Assembly: GCA_023437225.1 (NCBI GenBank)
Contig: JAEZGS010000028.1
Coordinates: 1 to 64,000, forward strand
Direction of reading: 5' to 3'
DNA from: Bacteroidota bacterium
GTDB taxonomy: Bacteria; Bacteroidota; Bacteroidia; Chitinophagales; Chitinophagaceae
Length of the DNA stretch: 64,000 bases
The notes below the pieces were generated by a model. The model searched no databases and was not told the origin of the DNA. It was given only the letters and a program-made list of their open reading frames with translations. A program made the translations under genes and the position numbers. Below are positions 52,413 through 61,028 of the stretch, one piece after another (the stretch's first letter is position 1; every line of letters begins with the position of its first letter).

Positions 52413-53375
52413 ATGACTCCGGAACAGATCACGTATTTAGGCTTTGGTGTAGTATTGATCCTTGCATTGGTCTTCGATCTTGGATTGTTAAGCAAGAAAA
52501 ACTCGACGATCACCATGAAGAAAGCGATGTGGCAAACAGTTTTCTGGGTGTCACTGGCTCTTGCGTTCATGGGGTTTGTGTGGTATGAAGAAGGGCAGAA
52601 AGCCGCGCTGGAATATTTAAGCGCCTATCTCACAGAATGGTCGCTGAGTATTGACAACATTTTCGTTTTTATTTTGATCTTATCCTTCTTTGGAATTCGC
52701 GAAGCATATTATGCACGTGTATTGCTTCTGGGTATCCTGATGGCAATCGTTTTCAGGATCATCTTTATTACGATAGGCATTGAACTGGTACAGCGTTTCG
52801 AATGGCTGCTGTATATATTTGGGGCGATACTGGTGATTACGGGTGTAAAAATGTTTTCTGCAAAGCAGGGTGAGACGATGGACATGGAAGAGAACAAAGT
52901 GTATCGTCTGATCAAACGTGTGTTGCCCCTGGTGCCGCACGATGGTGAAGGGAAATATGTCGTTCGCGTAGATGGAAAGAAATATTATACCACAATGTTT
53001 GTTGTGATCATCATGCTTGCAACAACAGACATTGTATTTGCATTGGATTCAATCCCTGCTGTATTCGGGATTTCAACGAACCGGCTCGTTATCTATACTT
53101 CAAACATTTTTGCAGTACTTGGATTACGATCGTTGTACTTTTTACTTCGGGGTGCCGTAGATAAATTCAGTCACCTGCAACAGGGCATAGCAGTGGTGTT
53201 GGTGTTTATTGGATTGAAAATGCTTGCGGAGATCTTCCATGTGAAAGTGCCTATTTTCATTTCGCTTCTTGTTATTCTTGTCTGTATCGCGGCATCCATT
53301 GTGTATTCGCTATATGTGACCAATAAGGAGACAGATGAAGAAGAAGTTGCTGCAGGCGATGTTGATCTGCACTAA
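52413..53375 (+). CDS. TerC/Alx family membrane protein
   Basis: A 320-residue protein with about eight membrane segments. The family cores are visible: YLSAYLTEWSLSIDNIFVF with the intramembrane Asp, and ATTDIVFALDSIPAVFGIST with two acidic residues, both highly conserved in TerC/Alx proteins. Members export Mn2+ or help metal loading of exported enzymes; some are linked to tellurite resistance. It has its own promoter-like element and is followed nine bases later by murF-alr, so the two may share a message. Confidence 0.93.
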   Translation: MTPEQITYLGFGVVLILALVFDLGLLSKKNSTITMKKAMWQTVFWVSLALAFMGFVWYEEGQKAALEYLSAYLTEWSLSIDNIFVFILILSFFGIREAYYARVLLLGILMAIVFRIIFITIGIELVQRFEWLLYIFGAILVITGVKMFSAKQGETMDMEENKVYRLIKRVLPLVPHDGEGKYVVRVDGKKYYTTMFVVIIMLATTDIVFALDSIPAVFGISTNRLVIYTSNIFAVLGLRSLYFLLRGAVDKFSHLQQGIAVVLVFIGLKMLAEIFHVKVPIFISLLVILVCIAASIVYSLYVTNKETDEEEVAAGDVDLH

Positions 53376-53384
53376 TAAATATCA

Positions 53385-55865
53385 TTGAGATACACGATAA
53401 ACGATATTGCGCTCATCATCCAGGCCGAATTTATTTCGAGAGGGGAAGATGATGTGATTGTACACCTGTTGCTCGACAGTCGTAAACTTGTGTTCCCCGA
53501 TGATTCTCTTTTTTTTGCTTTACGAAGCGACCGAAGATCGGGCATTGAATTTATCAAAGAGTTGTATGACCGCGGTGTGCGCAATTTTGTAGTAGATCTG
53601 CCGGTCGACGTACATGCCCTGTCAGGTGCCAATATATTGCATGTCAGCGATGCATTGGTCGCCCTTCAATTACTTGCTGCTTATAACCGCGCAGCCTGCA
53701 ACATACCAGTGGTGGGCATTACAGGCAGTAACGGTAAAACGATCGTTAAGGAGTGGTTGAACCAGTTGCTCAGTGATAAGTTCAATATCGTTCGCAGTCC
53801 GCGGAGTTATAATTCACAGATCGGCGTTCCTCTCAGTGTATGGCAGATGAATGAATCGCACCAACTTGCACTATTCGAAGCAGGCATATCGAAGCCCGAT
53901 GAAATGCAGGCACTGAGAAAAGTGATTCAACCGACCATTGGAATTTTTACCAACATAGGACCAGCACACAATGAAGGATTTCAAAACATCGAAGAAAAGA
54001 TCCGTGAGAAACTTCAGTTGTTTCAAAACGTGGAAGTATTGGTCTATTGCAGGGATCATCTTCTGATCGAACAACTCATCAATCAAACAGGTTTGTCTTC
54101 GCAGTTGCGATTGTTCAATTGGAGCAATGCTTCTGACGCTACTTTAAGAATAACTTCAATCTTAAAGGACCGTCATTATACAACGCTGTCCGGGAAATAT
54201 GAAGATCGCGAGGTGTCGATTCGAATTCCATTTACAGATCAGGCTTCGATTGAAAACGCGATCCATTGCTGGTGCCTGATGTTGTTGCTTAATTTCGATG
54301 ATGCCCAAATACACGCGGGCATGTTGCACCTGACATCAGTTGCGATGCGATTGGAACTTAAGAAAGGAATCAATAATTGTTCGATCATCAACGATAGTTA
54401 CAGCTCTGATCTCAGCTCACTTGAAATAGCTTTAGATTTTTTATCGCAACAACAACAGCATAAACAAAGAACAGTTGTGTTGACCGATATACTGCAGTCG
54501 GGTGTACAACAGGATGTTTTATACCGGAAGGTTGCCAGGTCACTTCGGCAAAAGCAGGTTAACAGGTTGATCGGTATCGGGCATGTGATATCCGGTTACG
54601 CGCCACTGTTTCATGCCGCCGGCATCAGGGATTGCAGTTTTTATGAATCAGTGGATTCACTGCGTGAACAATTTTCACATTTGTCTTTCAGCAACGAAGT
54701 GATCCTTTTTAAAGGAGCGAGGAAATTTGGACTCGAGGAGATCGTTCACCTGTTGGAAGATAAGGTGCATCAGACGATCATGGAAATCAATCTTGATTCA
54801 TTGTTGCACAACCTAAGGCAGTATCAAAGACTGTTGCGACCATCAACGAAAGTGATGGCAATGGTCAAGGCCTTCTCATATGGCAGTGGAAGTTTCGAGA
54901 TCGCGAACGTTTTGCAGTTCAATAAAGTCGATTATCTCGCGGTAGCATATACCGATGAAGGTATTGATTTGAGGAAAGGGCAGATCCGTTTACCGATCAT
55001 GGTAATGAATGCCGATGCTTCGGGTTTTGAATCGCTTATTGAGTACAACCTGGAACCTGATATCTATTCTATCTCGCTCTTAAAAGGATTTGATGCATTT
55101 CTCAAGCAAGAGGGTATCCAGGATTTCCCGGTGCACATTGAAGTAGAGACCGGCATGAACCGACTTGGATTTGAAGTGGAGGAGATCGACGAGATGATAC
55201 AGTTGCTTAAAGAAGGCAACTGCGTGGTACGATCGGTTTTCACTCATCTTGTGGCAAGTGAAGATTCGCATCACGACAACTTCACCAACCTGCAGGCCGA
55301 TAAATTTCTTGCCATTTGTGATCAGATCCGGCAGGGGTTGGGTTATGATTTTATTCGCCATGTGGCTAATTCTTCGGGCATCAGTCGCCATAGGGCCATT
55401 CAACTCGATATGGTACGACTGGGAATTGGATTGTATGGTATTGCGGGTTCGGCAACACCATTGCTGGATTTGAAAGAAGTTTCCACTTTGCGATCAACGG
55501 TGGCACAGATAAAGCATTTGTCGAAAGGTGAGACTGTTGGATATGGGCGACGCGGAGTTGCAGAGAACGAGGCAACGATTGCCACAGTGCGGATTGGATA
55601 TGCGGATGGATATCCAAGAAACCTAAGCAACGGTAGAGGCAGGATGCTCATCAAAGGAAGGCTGGCGCCAGTGATTGGAACTATATGCATGGATATGACG
55701 ATGATTGATGTGACCGGCATTGATGATGTTAAAGAAGGCGATGACGTTATTGTATTCGGACCGGAGCTGCCTGTGACAACTGTTGCCGAATGGGCTAACA
55801 CGATTCCCTATGAAATACTCACTGGTGTATCACAACGTGTTAAAAGAGTATATTACCAGGAGTAA
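53385..55865 (+). CDS. murF-alr: MurF-alanine racemase fusion
   Basis: An 826-residue bifunctional enzyme. The N-terminal half (about residues 1-455) is a Mur ligase with ATP loop GITGSNGKT (residues 111-119), which adds D-Ala-D-Ala to the UDP-MurNAc-tripeptide. The C-terminal half (about residues 465-826) is a fold III PLP racemase with PLP lysine K495 (AMVKAFSYGSG), the family motif GYADGYPR and a catalytic Tyr near GYGRRG. The fusion is standard in Bacteroidota and links D-Ala production to its use in peptidoglycan. The start is TTG (53385-53387), nine bases after terC. Confidence 0.95.
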   Translation: MRYTINDIALIIQAEFISRGEDDVIVHLLLDSRKLVFPDDSLFFALRSDRRSGIEFIKELYDRGVRNFVVDLPVDVHALSGANILHVSDALVALQLLAAYNRAACNIPVVGITGSNGKTIVKEWLNQLLSDKFNIVRSPRSYNSQIGVPLSVWQMNESHQLALFEAGISKPDEMQALRKVIQPTIGIFTNIGPAHNEGFQNIEEKIREKLQLFQNVEVLVYCRDHLLIEQLINQTGLSSQLRLFNWSNASDATLRITSILKDRHYTTLSGKYEDREVSIRIPFTDQASIENAIHCWCLMLLLNFDDAQIHAGMLHLTSVAMRLELKKGINNCSIINDSYSSDLSSLEIALDFLSQQQQHKQRTVVLTDILQSGVQQDVLYRKVARSLRQKQVNRLIGIGHVISGYAPLFHAAGIRDCSFYESVDSLREQFSHLSFSNEVILFKGARKFGLEEIVHLLEDKVHQTIMEINLDSLLHNLRQYQRLLRPSTKVMAMVKAFSYGSGSFEIANVLQFNKVDYLAVAYTDEGIDLRKGQIRLPIMVMNADASGFESLIEYNLEPDIYSISLLKGFDAFLKQEGIQDFPVHIEVETGMNRLGFEVEEIDEMIQLLKEGNCVVRSVFTHLVASEDSHHDNFTNLQADKFLAICDQIRQGLGYDFIRHVANSSGISRHRAIQLDMVRLGIGLYGIAGSATPLLDLKEVSTLRSTVAQIKHLSKGETVGYGRRGVAENEATIATVRIGYADGYPRNLSNGRGRMLIKGRLAPVIGTICMDMTMIDVTGIDDVKEGDDVIVFGPELPVTTVAEWANTIPYEILTGVSQRVKRVYYQE

Positions 55866-55893
55866 GGCCAGGGAGGGAGGAAGAGTATTTTAT

Positions 55894-55901
55894 TATCTTT
55901 G
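55894..55901 (+). promoter_or_regulatory. -7 element TATCTTTG of lspA
   Basis: TATCTTTG, 17 bases before the GTG start of lspA; a leader of about 12 bases is expected. Confidence 0.65.
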
Positions 55902-55918
55902 AAAACAAACAAGTACAC

Positions 55919-56593
55919 GTGAAAGGAAGAACTGTTGCATTGATCATTATCCTTATACTTATTGCGGACCAGGTGTTGAAGATATGGGTGAAGACTAACA
56001 TGCTTTACCATGAGCAGATATTTCTTTTTGGAAGATGGTTCCGGTTGTTTTTTATCGAGAACGAGGGAATGGCCTGGGGTTGGAAATTTGGAGGAAGCTG
56101 GGGCAAACTGGCACTAACCATCTTCCGGCTTATAGCAGTGATATTTGGAGTCTTTTACATAAGAAGTATCATTCGTCAGAAATATCATCGCGGTTTTATC
56201 GTTTGTGTAGCATTGATCTTTGCAGGAGCGCTTGGAAACCTGATCGACAGTATGTTTTATGGAATGATATTTACAGCCAGCGATCATGGTTATCCATTGG
56301 CAAAAATGTTTCCCGCTGAAGGAGGTTATGCAGGTTTCCTGCATGGCAGGGTGGTAGATATGTTTTATGTGCCGATCATCGAAGACAAACTCCTTCCGTC
56401 GTGGATTCCATTCTGGGGAGGCGAACGTTTTACGTTCTTCTCACCAATTTTCAACCTTGCCGATGCATCGATCTCTACAGGTGTCATTGCGATCCTGTTA
56501 TTCCAAAAGAAATTCTTCCATAAAAAACCAGAGGACGATCCGTCACGTGCCCAAACCAATTCTCCGGTAGACGATACGGTACAAGTTTTGTAA
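55919..56593 (+). CDS. lspA: Lipoprotein signal peptidase II
   Basis: A 224-residue integral membrane aspartyl peptidase. The catalytic pair is D110 (GALGNLIDSMFYG) and D182 (FNLADASISTG). The first helix contains IADQVLKIWVK, the family start. The segment between the two aspartates is longer than in the E. coli enzyme, as is usual in Bacteroidota. The start codon is GTG at 55919. It removes signal peptides from prolipoproteins, several of which are encoded in this window. The last 30 residues are hydrophilic and rich in Pro and Asp. Confidence 0.95.
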   Translation: MKGRTVALIIILILIADQVLKIWVKTNMLYHEQIFLFGRWFRLFFIENEGMAWGWKFGGSWGKLALTIFRLIAVIFGVFYIRSIIRQKYHRGFIVCVALIFAGALGNLIDSMFYGMIFTASDHGYPLAKMFPAEGGYAGFLHGRVVDMFYVPIIEDKLLPSWIPFWGGERFTFFSPIFNLADASISTGVIAILLFQKKFFHKKPEDDPSRAQTNSPVDDTVQVL

Positions 56594-56599
56594 TAAAAA

Positions 56600-56637
56600 G
56601 TATACATATCTGTACCCGGCTGCCGGGGCCTGTATAC
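56600..56637. other. Nested stem-loop between lspA and the lipoprotein gene
   Basis: An outer stem GTATACA / TGTATAC (56600-56606, 56631-56637) encloses an inner stem CCCGG / CCGGG (56615-56619, 56623-56627) with a three-base loop. There is no T-run, so it is not a good intrinsic terminator. It ends 13 bases before the next ATG and may affect translation of that gene. Confidence 0.45.
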
Positions 56638-56650
56638 TCAATTACATCAC

Positions 56651-58165
56651 ATGAAAGCCTTAACCTACTGTCTTTTTTTCCTGGCATTGCTGTTTACTTC
56701 CGCATGTTCCAAAGAACTAAGTCTGGAAAACGCCGGCATTATTGAACCACCACCTCCCGGTGAACAAATGCAATGGCAATTTGAAGATTCCCTCGGAATC
56801 AAACAGGGCGATGTTGATACCGCGTTCATTGCAGAGCAGGGATCACTCCAGGCATTGTTTATCGATGGAACCAGTGATGACGGTGAATACCGGATACTTT
56901 TAAATGTGGTTGCTGCTTCCTTGCGACCCGGTTCGTATCGTGCAGAAAATGTCAATTTCACTTTTTATCAGGGTGCCGACCTCATTTACTTCAACGATCC
57001 TTCTGTTGGTGAGTTTACACTCAACATATCTGCCATCGACACTGCGCGGGTTACCGGTACATTTAGTGGTGTCATCGTCGATGTACGTACGGGGATCACA
57101 AGTATTCAAAATGGATCGTTCAGTGCTGACCTTAATTCCATGCCCGCAGAAGGAACATCAGAAGGTACGCTGGTTTGTGATACCATTGGTGTGTTTGGCG
57201 ACTATCTTGAAGGTGAGGAAACCAATGCCACACATTATATCGAATTCGATCTTAACGTAACAAAGCCTGGCACATTCGTGATCAGTACGGATGAAGTCAA
57301 CGGTATCAGTTATGCGGCCGAAGGTGAGTTCGCCGAGCCAGGTCTTTATACCATACAGCTTGGTGCTTTTGGAGTACCTGTGCAAACCGGTCCAACCGAG
57401 TTTACGCTTACTTATGCAGGTTCTTCCTGCAACTTTACGGTGGAAGTTAAAAGCAATGATGATTCGCTGGTAGAAGCGCCGGGCGGCTTGTTATCTGCAG
57501 AAGAAAAAACATTTGGCGCGCTGCTGCGCGATGACCTATGGTATCGGACTTCTAACAATAAGATCGCCGAAATTCGTTCGAACGGAAACCCACTGCGAAA
57601 GCTGTTTTATGATGGAGCGGACAGGTTAAACACACAGGAGTTCTGGGTATCGGATGGTTTTGGAGGAACATACAAAGACCGCACATTTGAGTATTCGTAC
57701 GACGGAGCAGGAAATGTAATTGCAATAACCAATGTTGACGACAATGGGGAAGTGATCGATACAGCGTTTTCTTATACCATAGCTGCAAACAAAGTCTCTT
57801 CTAAAACCATTTATTCAAACGGGGCACCCGTTGCCAGGGCGTTATATACTTATACGAACGACAACCTTACCATGATCAGTTATACGGATCAGTCGCTGGT
57901 TAATGTAGTTGATTCGATTGTCATCAGCTATGACACCAGGGACAACAAGTTCAACAGCATCCATTCCCAGTACTACTTCATTGACATGGCGAATGTGTTT
58001 GAAGACACGCATCAGAATGAAATGTTCTTCTTTAGTAAGAACTACCCGGTATCAATGACATTAAGCAACGGCGCAGTTGTGCCCATTGCGGTGCAGGTAA
58101 ATCCAAGTTTCCAGCCAACAGAAGTATCGATCGATGGTCAGAGTTGGTTTAAATATTATTACTAG
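56651..58165 (+). CDS. Lipoprotein of unknown function
   Basis: A 504-residue lipoprotein with lipobox TSAC (C19). Two beta-sandwich-like regions occupy about residues 40-280; the second contains VCDTIGVFGDYLEGEETNAT and resembles a repeat of the first. The C-terminal part (about residues 300-500) has YD-type repeats such as FEYSYDGAGNVIAITNVDDNG. This architecture recurs in Chitinophagaceae surface lipoproteins but has no assigned function. AGAAATG repeats start right after its stop. Confidence 0.75.
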   Translation: MKALTYCLFFLALLFTSACSKELSLENAGIIEPPPPGEQMQWQFEDSLGIKQGDVDTAFIAEQGSLQALFIDGTSDDGEYRILLNVVAASLRPGSYRAENVNFTFYQGADLIYFNDPSVGEFTLNISAIDTARVTGTFSGVIVDVRTGITSIQNGSFSADLNSMPAEGTSEGTLVCDTIGVFGDYLEGEETNATHYIEFDLNVTKPGTFVISTDEVNGISYAAEGEFAEPGLYTIQLGAFGVPVQTGPTEFTLTYAGSSCNFTVEVKSNDDSLVEAPGGLLSAEEKTFGALLRDDLWYRTSNNKIAEIRSNGNPLRKLFYDGADRLNTQEFWVSDGFGGTYKDRTFEYSYDGAGNVIAITNVDDNGEVIDTAFSYTIAANKVSSKTIYSNGAPVARALYTYTNDNLTMISYTDQSLVNVVDSIVISYDTRDNKFNSIHSQYYFIDMANVFEDTHQNEMFFFSKNYPVSMTLSNGAVVPIAVQVNPSFQPTEVSIDGQSWFKYYY

Positions 58166-58195
58166 CAGAAATGAGAAATGAGAAATGAGAATTGG
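58166..58195 (+). repeat. AGAAATG heptamers after the lipoprotein gene
   Basis: Directly after the stop codon, three AGAAATG heptamers and one AGAATTG are in phase. A related sequence in inverted orientation follows the stop of the convergent fumC gene (58243-58275), so both gene ends carry the same sense-strand tail. Confidence 0.75.
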
Positions 58196-58208
58196 AACTA
58201 AAACATAA

Positions 58209-58234
58209 GGCGCCCGACCAGGCGCCCTATTTAT
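58209..58234. terminator. Weak hairpin between convergent genes
   Basis: GGCGCC repeated with a six-base spacer (58209-58214 and 58221-58226) forms a six-base GC stem, followed by CTATTTATTT; the T-run is interrupted, so efficiency is uncertain. Confidence 0.5.
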
Positions 58235-58242
58235 TTCTGCAT

Positions 58243-58275
58243 TCTTGTTCTCAATTCACAATTTTCATTTCTGAA
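58243..58275 (-). repeat. Degenerate AGAAATG/GAATTGA tail after fumC
   Basis: On the minus strand, right after the fumC stop, the sequence contains CAGAAATGAAAATTGTGAAT and then TGAGAAC, a degenerate match in the same sense orientation to 58166-58195. Confidence 0.5.
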
Positions 58276-58281
58276 TTTTGC

Positions 58282-59679
58282 TTAAAGGTCGCCCACCATC
58301 TTCGCTGGCACAACCCACTGGTCGAATTCTTCCGGAGTGAGGTAGCCTAGCTTCACAGCCATTTCTTTCAATGTTGTTCCTTCCTTATGAGCTTTTTGTG
58401 CGATCTCTGCTGCTTTGTAATAACCAATCTTAGTATTCAATGCAGTTACCAGCATCAGTGAATTGTCGACATGCTTTTTGATGTTTGCTTCAATCGGCAA
58501 AATTCCTTCGGCACATTTATCATTGAATGAGATACATCCTTCACCAATAAGTCGCGCACTGTGGAGGAAGTTGTAGATCATCACCGGTTTAAATACGTTC
58601 AGTTCAAAGTGTCCTGTTGCACCGCCGATGTTGATGGCAACATCGTTGCCCAGTACTTGTGCAGCGATCATCGTAACAGCTTCGCATTGTGTAGGATTCA
58701 CTTTTCCAGGCATGATGGAAGATCCGGGCTCGTTATCCGGGATGAAGATCTCGCCGATACCGGAGCGCGGACCTGAAGATAACATGCGGATGTCGTTAGC
58801 GATCTTCATCAAGCTCACTGCAACCGTCTTCAGCGCTCCATGTGCTTCAACAATTGCATCGTGCGCAGCAAGTGATTCAAATTTATTCTCAGCAGTTACA
58901 AAGGGGAGACCTGTGAGTGTTGCAATGTGCCTTGCAACGTTCACTGAATAATCCTTTGGCGTGTTGATGCCCGTACCAACTGCTGTTCCGCCCAATGCAA
59001 GTTCAGAAAGATGTGCCAGCGTATTTCTAATTGCGCGAAGTCCATGATCCAGTTGCGAAACATACCCACTGAATTCCTGTCCGAGCGTAAGAGGTGTTGC
59101 ATCCATGAAGTGAGTGCGACCGATCTTTACTACGTTCATGAATTCCCTGCTCTTTCTTTCGAGCGTTGCTTTCAATTTTTCAATACCAGGAATGGTGTTT
59201 TCAACAAGCACTTTGTATGCAGCGATGTGCATTGCTGTTGGAAATGTATCGTTCGATGATTGTGATTTATTCACGTCATCATTAGGATGAAGAAATTTTT
59301 CTTTATCACTTAATTGACCGCCCTGCATAACATGCCCACGATATGCGATCACTTCATTCACGTTCATGTTACTCTGCGTACCACTACCGGTTTGCCATAC
59401 AACCAATGGAAAGTATTCGTCAAGTTTACCTTCAAGTATTTCATCACATACTTTACCAATCAGATCCGACTTTTCTTTCGGAAGAGCACCAGCTTCGAAG
59501 TTGGTAATAGCAGCAGCTTTCTTCAGATAAGCGAAAGCTTCAATGATCTGCTTTGGCATCCTGTTGATATCGGTCGCTATCTTAAAGTTCTCAATACTGC
59601 GCTGTGTCTGTGCGCCATACAAGGCTCCTGCAGGAACCCGTACCTCACCCATTGTGTCTTTTTCTATACGGTAGTCCAT
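58282..59679 (-). CDS. fumC: Class II fumarate hydratase
   Basis: A 465-residue enzyme of the fumarase/aspartase superfamily. The signature GSSIMPGKVNPTQCEAVTMI holds the catalytic Ser loop; TGSGTQSNMNVNEV and GRTHFMDATPLTLGQEF hold the other active-site residues, including the base His. It interconverts fumarate and malate in the TCA cycle, without an iron-sulfur cluster. The start has a -7 element TACCTTTG just upstream. Confidence 0.97.
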   Translation of the reverse strand: MDYRIEKDTMGEVRVPAGALYGAQTQRSIENFKIATDINRMPKQIIEAFAYLKKAAAITNFEAGALPKEKSDLIGKVCDEILEGKLDEYFPLVVWQTGSGTQSNMNVNEVIAYRGHVMQGGQLSDKEKFLHPNDDVNKSQSSNDTFPTAMHIAAYKVLVENTIPGIEKLKATLERKSREFMNVVKIGRTHFMDATPLTLGQEFSGYVSQLDHGLRAIRNTLAHLSELALGGTAVGTGINTPKDYSVNVARHIATLTGLPFVTAENKFESLAAHDAIVEAHGALKTVAVSLMKIANDIRMLSSGPRSGIGEIFIPDNEPGSSIMPGKVNPTQCEAVTMIAAQVLGNDVAINIGGATGHFELNVFKPVMIYNFLHSARLIGEGCISFNDKCAEGILPIEANIKKHVDNSLMLVTALNTKIGYYKAAEIAQKAHKEGTTLKEMAVKLGYLTPEEFDQWVVPAKMVGDL

Positions 59680-59697
59680 AACATTAATTTATGCGGG

Positions 59698-59705
59698 CAA
59701 AGGTA
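59698..59705 (-). promoter_or_regulatory. -7 element TACCTTTG of fumC
   Basis: On the minus strand TACCTTTG followed by C lies 18 bases before the fumC ATG. The predicted leader is about 13 bases. The rest of the gap to 59820 holds nothing recognisable. Confidence 0.6.
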
Positions 59706-59819
59706 TGCCATAAAACGCCAGTGCGCCTTACTGTACACAAAACTTAATGCTGTGAGATGCAATGGTATAGGAAACCATTTAGAACGTCATCAGCGTTAAT
59801 TCATGCGATGGGTGCTCAA

Positions 59820-60596
59820 TTATTTTCCGGTAAATACAGGCTTGCGTTTTTCAATAAATGCTGTTGTGCCTTCGATCATGTCTTCGGTACGGAAACATTC
59901 TGCAAATGCATTTATTTCGAGTCCAAAACCGTCAATGCTTTCATCGAAAACTGCATTCACTGCCTGTATGCATTTGGCAACTGCCAGCGGTGCTTTTGAA
60001 TTAATGACGCCTAATATTGAATATGCTTTATCGAGTAGCTCTTCTGATGGAGTTACATGGTTTACCAGTCCATATGAATGAGCCTGCCTGGCGTCTATCA
60101 TATTGCCGGTAAGGATCATTTCTAGGGCGCGACCTTTCCCAATCAATTGCGTTAGTCGCTGTGTGCCTCCATAACCTGGTATCAAGCCAAGGTTTACCTC
60201 AGGTTGACCGAACCTTGCGTTTTCACTTGCGATGCGGAAATGACATGCCATTGCTAACTCACAACCGCCACCTAAAGCAAAACCATTGACTGCAGCGATG
60301 ATAGGTTTGAACGATTCTTCTATCTTGAAAAAAACATCCTGTCCAGCCTGTGCCAATGCCATGCCTTCTTCCAGGGTGAGGCCCAGGAATTCACTGATGT
60401 CTGCACCTGCAACAAAAGCTTTGTTGCCAGAACCCGTAATAACCGCACTCCTGATCGAATCATCTGAAAGCAAAGTATCGATGGCGCCCGACAATTCATT
60501 CATCACCTCCTGGTTCAATGCATTCAACTTATCGGGCCTGTTGATGGTGATCGTCATGATTCCATTTTCGATGGTGGTTATGATGGTATTGTGCAT
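59820..60596 (-). CDS. Enoyl-CoA hydratase/isomerase family protein
   Basis: A 258-residue crotonase-fold enzyme. The two catalytic glutamates of true hydratases are present: E113 (ALGGGCELAMAC) and E133 (FGQPEVNLGLIPG), 20 residues apart as in the rat mitochondrial enzyme. The oxyanion-hole segments are AFVAGADISEF and NGFALGGG. It hydrates trans-2-enoyl-CoA in beta-oxidation or butyrate-type metabolism. It starts 15 bases after a cobalamin-binding gene and is probably the last gene of the gltX operon. Confidence 0.9.
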   Translation of the reverse strand: MHNTIITTIENGIMTITINRPDKLNALNQEVMNELSGAIDTLLSDDSIRSAVITGSGNKAFVAGADISEFLGLTLEEGMALAQAGQDVFFKIEESFKPIIAAVNGFALGGGCELAMACHFRIASENARFGQPEVNLGLIPGYGGTQRLTQLIGKGRALEMILTGNMIDARQAHSYGLVNHVTPSEELLDKAYSILGVINSKAPLAVAKCIQAVNAVFDESIDGFGLEINAFAECFRTEDMIEGTTAFIEKRKPVFTGK

Positions 60597-60611
60597 ATGG
60601 CGAATATAAGA

Positions 60612-61028
60612 TTAGAATGTCCTTTTTTCTTTTACCCAGTTTGTAATATAATCAGCGATCGTTTTCGTTGGAGTACCCGGCGCAAACAACTGACCAACGC
60701 CCATTTCGTTCAGTGTTTTCATGTCATCGGATGGAATGATGCCGCCGCCGGTAAGCAACACATCATTCATGTTCCTGCTCTTCATCATGTCAATCACTTT
60801 GGGAAAGACAGTCATGTGCGCACCACTGAGAATGCTTATACCAATGGCATCCACATCTTCCTGTAATGCTGCATTCACAACCATTTCAGGAGTTTGACGC
60901 AGACCGGTATAGATCACTTCCATACCTGCATCGCGAAGAGCAGAAGCAATGACCTTAGCGCCGCGATCATGTCCGTCAAGGCCGATCTTGGCAACTAACA
61001 CTCTTATCGGGCGATTGAGCTGATTCAT
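60612..61028 (-). CDS. Stand-alone cobalamin-binding domain (methylmalonyl-CoA mutase type)
   Basis: A 138-residue Rossmann-like B12-binding protein with the base-off ligand motif D18-x-H20-x-x-G23 (GLDGHDRGAKV), then SILSGAH and TGGGIIPSDD at the positions that line the nucleotide tail. It matches the C-terminal domain of methylmalonyl-CoA mutase, without the catalytic barrel; a separate catalytic subunit must be encoded elsewhere. Its start overlaps the gltX stop by four bases (ATGA), so it is translationally coupled to a tRNA synthetase. Confidence 0.9.
   Translation of the reverse strand: MNQLNRPIRVLVAKIGLDGHDRGAKVIASALRDAGMEVIYTGLRQTPEMVVNAALQEDVDAIGISILSGAHMTVFPKVIDMMKSRNMNDVLLTGGGIIPSDDMKTLNEMGVGQLFAPGTPTKTIADYITNWVKEKRTF

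Noticed and set aside
60597..60611. Cobalamin riboswitch near the B12-binding gene
   Set aside because: The gene overlaps gltX at its start and has 15 bases after it, so no leader exists.
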